Positions 62,361 through 64,000 of a DNA stretch of 64,000 nucleotides are shown in pieces. Numbering within the stretch: position 1 is the first letter of the stretch; the number at the start of each line of letters is the position of its first letter. The DNA is taken from the NCBI RefSeq assembly GCF_019891175.1, contig NZ_CP072600.1, positions 1,426,001 through 1,490,000 on the forward strand, in the 5' to 3' direction. A program made the position numbers and the translations under genes. The notes below the pieces were generated by a model that was given only the letters and a program-made list of their open reading frames with translations, ran no database searches and was not told the DNA's origin. Source of the stretch: Leptothermofonsia sichuanensis E412. Its GTDB lineage: Bacteria; Cyanobacteriota; Cyanobacteriia; Leptolyngbyales; Leptolyngbyaceae.

Positions 62361-63032
62361 TCACAAGATCCCTTTAGAACTGGGGATGGACTGGGCGCGG
62401 CGGGGATCGATTTCGACGGCCATGCGGAGCGATCGGGCAAATGCCTTGAAGGTAGCTTCAATGATGTGATGGGAGTTGATGCCATCTAGCTGGCGAAGGT
62501 GGAGGGTCATCTGAGCGTGATTCACTATGGCGACAAAAAACTCTCGCACCAGTTGGGTATCGTAGGTGCCCACCCGTTCCGTTGGAATGGTCAACCCATA
62601 GGTGAGATGGGGGCGACCGGAGAAGTCAAGCGCTACCTGAATTAAGGCTTCGTCCAGGGGAGCGACGAAGTGACCAAATCGGACAATCCCCTTGCGATCG
62701 CCCAGTGCTTGCCCCAACGCCATTCCCAAGGTAATTCCGACATCTTCATTGGTGTGATGATCATCAATTTCGTAATCCCCCTGGGCCTGCACATCCAGGT
62801 CAATCAACCCGTGGGAAGCAATCTGATGCAGCATGTGATCGAGAAAGGGAACGCCTGTCTTCGCCATACATTGCCCAGTTCCGTCTAAATTCAGGCTCAC
62901 ATGAACATTGGTTTCTCCGGTTTTGCGGCTAACGGAGGCGGTTCGGGCAGGCAGCACCAGGGTTTGAGGCCGGTTGAGGCGGTGCTCTGAAGACTCGGCT
63001 GGCGACTTGGAGCGGGCTTCGCTGGTTTGCAT
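62361..63032 (-). CDS. hisB: Imidazoleglycerol-phosphate dehydratase
   Basis: 223 aa. Sixth step of histidine synthesis, Mn2+-dependent dehydration of imidazoleglycerol phosphate. Metal-binding blocks [29 protein letters not shown] and [20 protein letters not shown] are all present. A 28-residue polar N-terminal extension is longer than in enteric enzymes. Monofunctional (no HAD phosphatase half). Confidence 0.97.
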   Translation of the reverse strand: MQTSEARSKSPAESSEHRLNRPQTLVLPARTASVSRKTGETNVHVSLNLDGTGQCMAKTGVPFLDHMLHQIASHGLIDLDVQAQGDYEIDDHHTNEDVGITLGMALGQALGDRKGIVRFGHFVAPLDEALIQVALDFSGRPHLTYGLTIPTERVGTYDTQLVREFFVAIVNHAQMTLHLRQLDGINSHHIIEATFKAFARSLRMAVEIDPRRAQSIPSSKGIL

Positions 63033-63353
63033 GGCATCTATTGGTGTTTCTCAATTGAGCAATGTACAGGAATGTAAGGTACATATCAAACACGTCGTCT
63101 CTCTTATTATCCCGGTATTGTGCCTGAACTGGTGGAAAATCATCCGGTATTTTCTGGCACTGGCTCAACCAAAACGACAATGGCACATAGTCAGGAATCC
63201 CTCTGAAAGCATAGAAGGAGGTAAAAATTAAATGCTGCGATTACCACCTTTGAAAGATGGAAAAATAAACGCCGGTCTTTAATCTAAAAGTATGGTTGGC
63301 AACTCAATCATGTCCAACTCCATACAAAATTTTCTGACAAACGGAGCAAAGCA
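63033..63353. other. Divergent promoter region between hisB and csbD
   Basis: 321 bases with no ORF of note. It must hold the promoters of hisB (minus) and the CsbD gene (plus); no exact -10/-35 pair could be assigned by eye. Confidence 0.5.
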
Positions 63354-63542
63354 ATGAGTTTAGAAGAAAGAGCAAAAGCAACCGCCAAGAATGTTGAAGG
63401 GAAAGTTCAGGAAGCGATCGGAAATATAACTGGCGATCCCAAAGATCAAATTGAAGGAAAATTGAAACAGGCTGAAGCCTCTGCCCGTCATGGCAAAGAG
63501 GATATCAAAGACGATGTTCAGCGGAACATTGACAGAGCATAA
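63354..63542 (+). CDS. CsbD family stress-response protein
   Basis: 62 aa, CsbD-like: MSLEERAKATAKNVEGKVQE, AIGNITGDPKDQIEGKLKQAEASARHGK. These small, hydrophilic proteins are made under stress in many bacteria; biochemical role unknown. ACGGAGC lies ahead of the ATG, and a terminator follows. Confidence 0.93.
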   Translation: MSLEERAKATAKNVEGKVQEAIGNITGDPKDQIEGKLKQAEASARHGKEDIKDDVQRNIDRA

Positions 63543-63568
63543 TCATCATCTCTCCTAATTTTTTTCAG

Positions 63569-63598
63569 CCCCTTTTCTGTATTCAGAAGAGGGGTTTT
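63569..63598 (+). terminator. Rho-independent terminator after csbD
   Basis: CCCCTTTTCTG - TATT - CAGAAGAGGGG followed by TTTT; one mismatch in an 11-bp stem. Confidence 0.85.
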
Positions 63599-63681
63599 GT
63601 TTGGGATCATTTCAATAGAGTTGAGAGGTTGTTTGAATCCTTTCTCACAAAGCTGCTTCCGCTCTAACGGATTCCAGGACA

Positions 63682-63752
63682 AATGGAACCGACGTAAGGG
63701 GCTCCAGATCTCCAACTTTTCTAAGAAGTTGGAGATCTGACTCAGCGATCGC
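63682..63752 (+). repeat. Dispersed repeat B, copy 4
   Basis: AATGGAACCGACGTAAGGGG...CCAACTTTTCTAAGAAGTTG...; same orientation as copies 1 and 3, slightly diverged. Confidence 0.85.
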
Positions 63753-63879
63753 AATTCAATTCAGAACAGCGATCAAACCCGAATGGATTGTTTTGATCAC
63801 CGTTTTTTTAGTAGGATGCTGTTCAACGATTTAAACCTGCATCCTGAAACCCCCAACCTGAACTAGCAACCTTAAACCC

Positions 63880-64000
63880 GTGACTCAACGTTCTGACAGT
63901 TCTCATATAAAAACGTCTGTTGGTTCCTCAGAGAGTTCCTCAGAGGATTCAGCCCTGTGGTCTGGTCTACTGCAACAATTATTGGATCGCCAATCCCTTT
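63880..64000 (+). CDS. 5' end of a gene cut by the window edge, possibly trpD-like
   Basis: Open frame from the GTG at 63880 to the end (about 40 codons). After a Ser-rich leader the sequence reads SALWSGLLQQLLDRQSL, which resembles the start of anthranilate phosphoribosyltransferases (TrpD) of cyanobacteria. Too short to be sure. Confidence 0.4.
   Translation, partial: MTQRSDSSHIKTSVGSSESSSEDSALWSGLLQQLLDRQSL

Overview
The window looks like the chromosome of a cyanobacterium, probably a filamentous one of Leptolyngbya-like type (an inference; no rRNA is present to fix it). The evidence is the density of GCGATCGC-type (HIP1) palindromes, an SLH-OprB outer-membrane porin, the cyanobacterial pipX-pipY-sepF-proC gene run, a DUF2811 protein, HemJ, several Uma2 (DUF820) genes and many short dispersed intergenic repeats.

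Layout. 1-6.1 kb: porin with a clear terminator, a membrane-anchored HTH protein, a dead IS5-family element and a Uma2 gene framed by a 56-bp direct repeat. 6.1-35.2 kb: a long minus-strand locus encoding an extracellular contractile injection system (eCIS, a phage-tail-like particle). In transcription order it holds the AAA+ ATPase, DUF4255 cap, sheath, tube, tail-assembly-chaperone-like protein, a small DUF6760-like ORF without a start codon (candidate -1 frameshift product), a Pro/Ser-rich protein, LysM tail protein, hub, spike, PAAR tip, gp25 wedge, two baseplate-J proteins, a gpI-like protein, a fibre adaptor, a small protein, two fibre-like proteins with a coiled-coil protein between them, a 1633-aa DUF4157 protein (probable cargo) and two YbjN-like proteins. 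No separate tape-measure gene was recognised.

35.6-40.2 kb: a helical enzyme-like gene, a second Uma2 gene, a HEAT-repeat protein and an ArsR-type regulator. 40.4-47.1 kb (plus strand): old yellow enzyme, a DCC thioredoxin-like protein translationally coupled to an iron-sulfur photolyase, a phased cluster of DnaA-box-like sites (possible origin), DUF2811, HemJ and a membrane alpha/beta hydrolase. 47.2-49.8 kb: TatC and a Ser/Thr kinase. 50.1-50.8 kb: a head-to-tail chain of CTAG-delimited MITE-like elements. 51.2-54.4 kb: pipX-pipY, sepF, proC. 54.5-64 kb: TonB receptor, a third Uma2 gene, DUF4926, an IS630-family element, alpha/beta hydrolase, NUDIX, peroxiredoxin Q, HisB, CsbD and the start of a gene cut by the window edge.

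How it works together. The 6.1-35.2 kb block should build one particle: a tube inside a contractile sheath, capped by DUF4255, resting on a baseplate with a hub-spike-PAAR tip and fibres, with the DUF4157 protein the best candidate for what it carries. Related particles are known in cyanobacteria, including thylakoid-anchored ones. The less-described points are the start-less DUF6760-like ORF, the paired YbjN-like genes behind the cargo gene, the inverted repeats around the spike gene, and the repeat families elsewhere. Everything here was read by eye; no database search or structure prediction was run.
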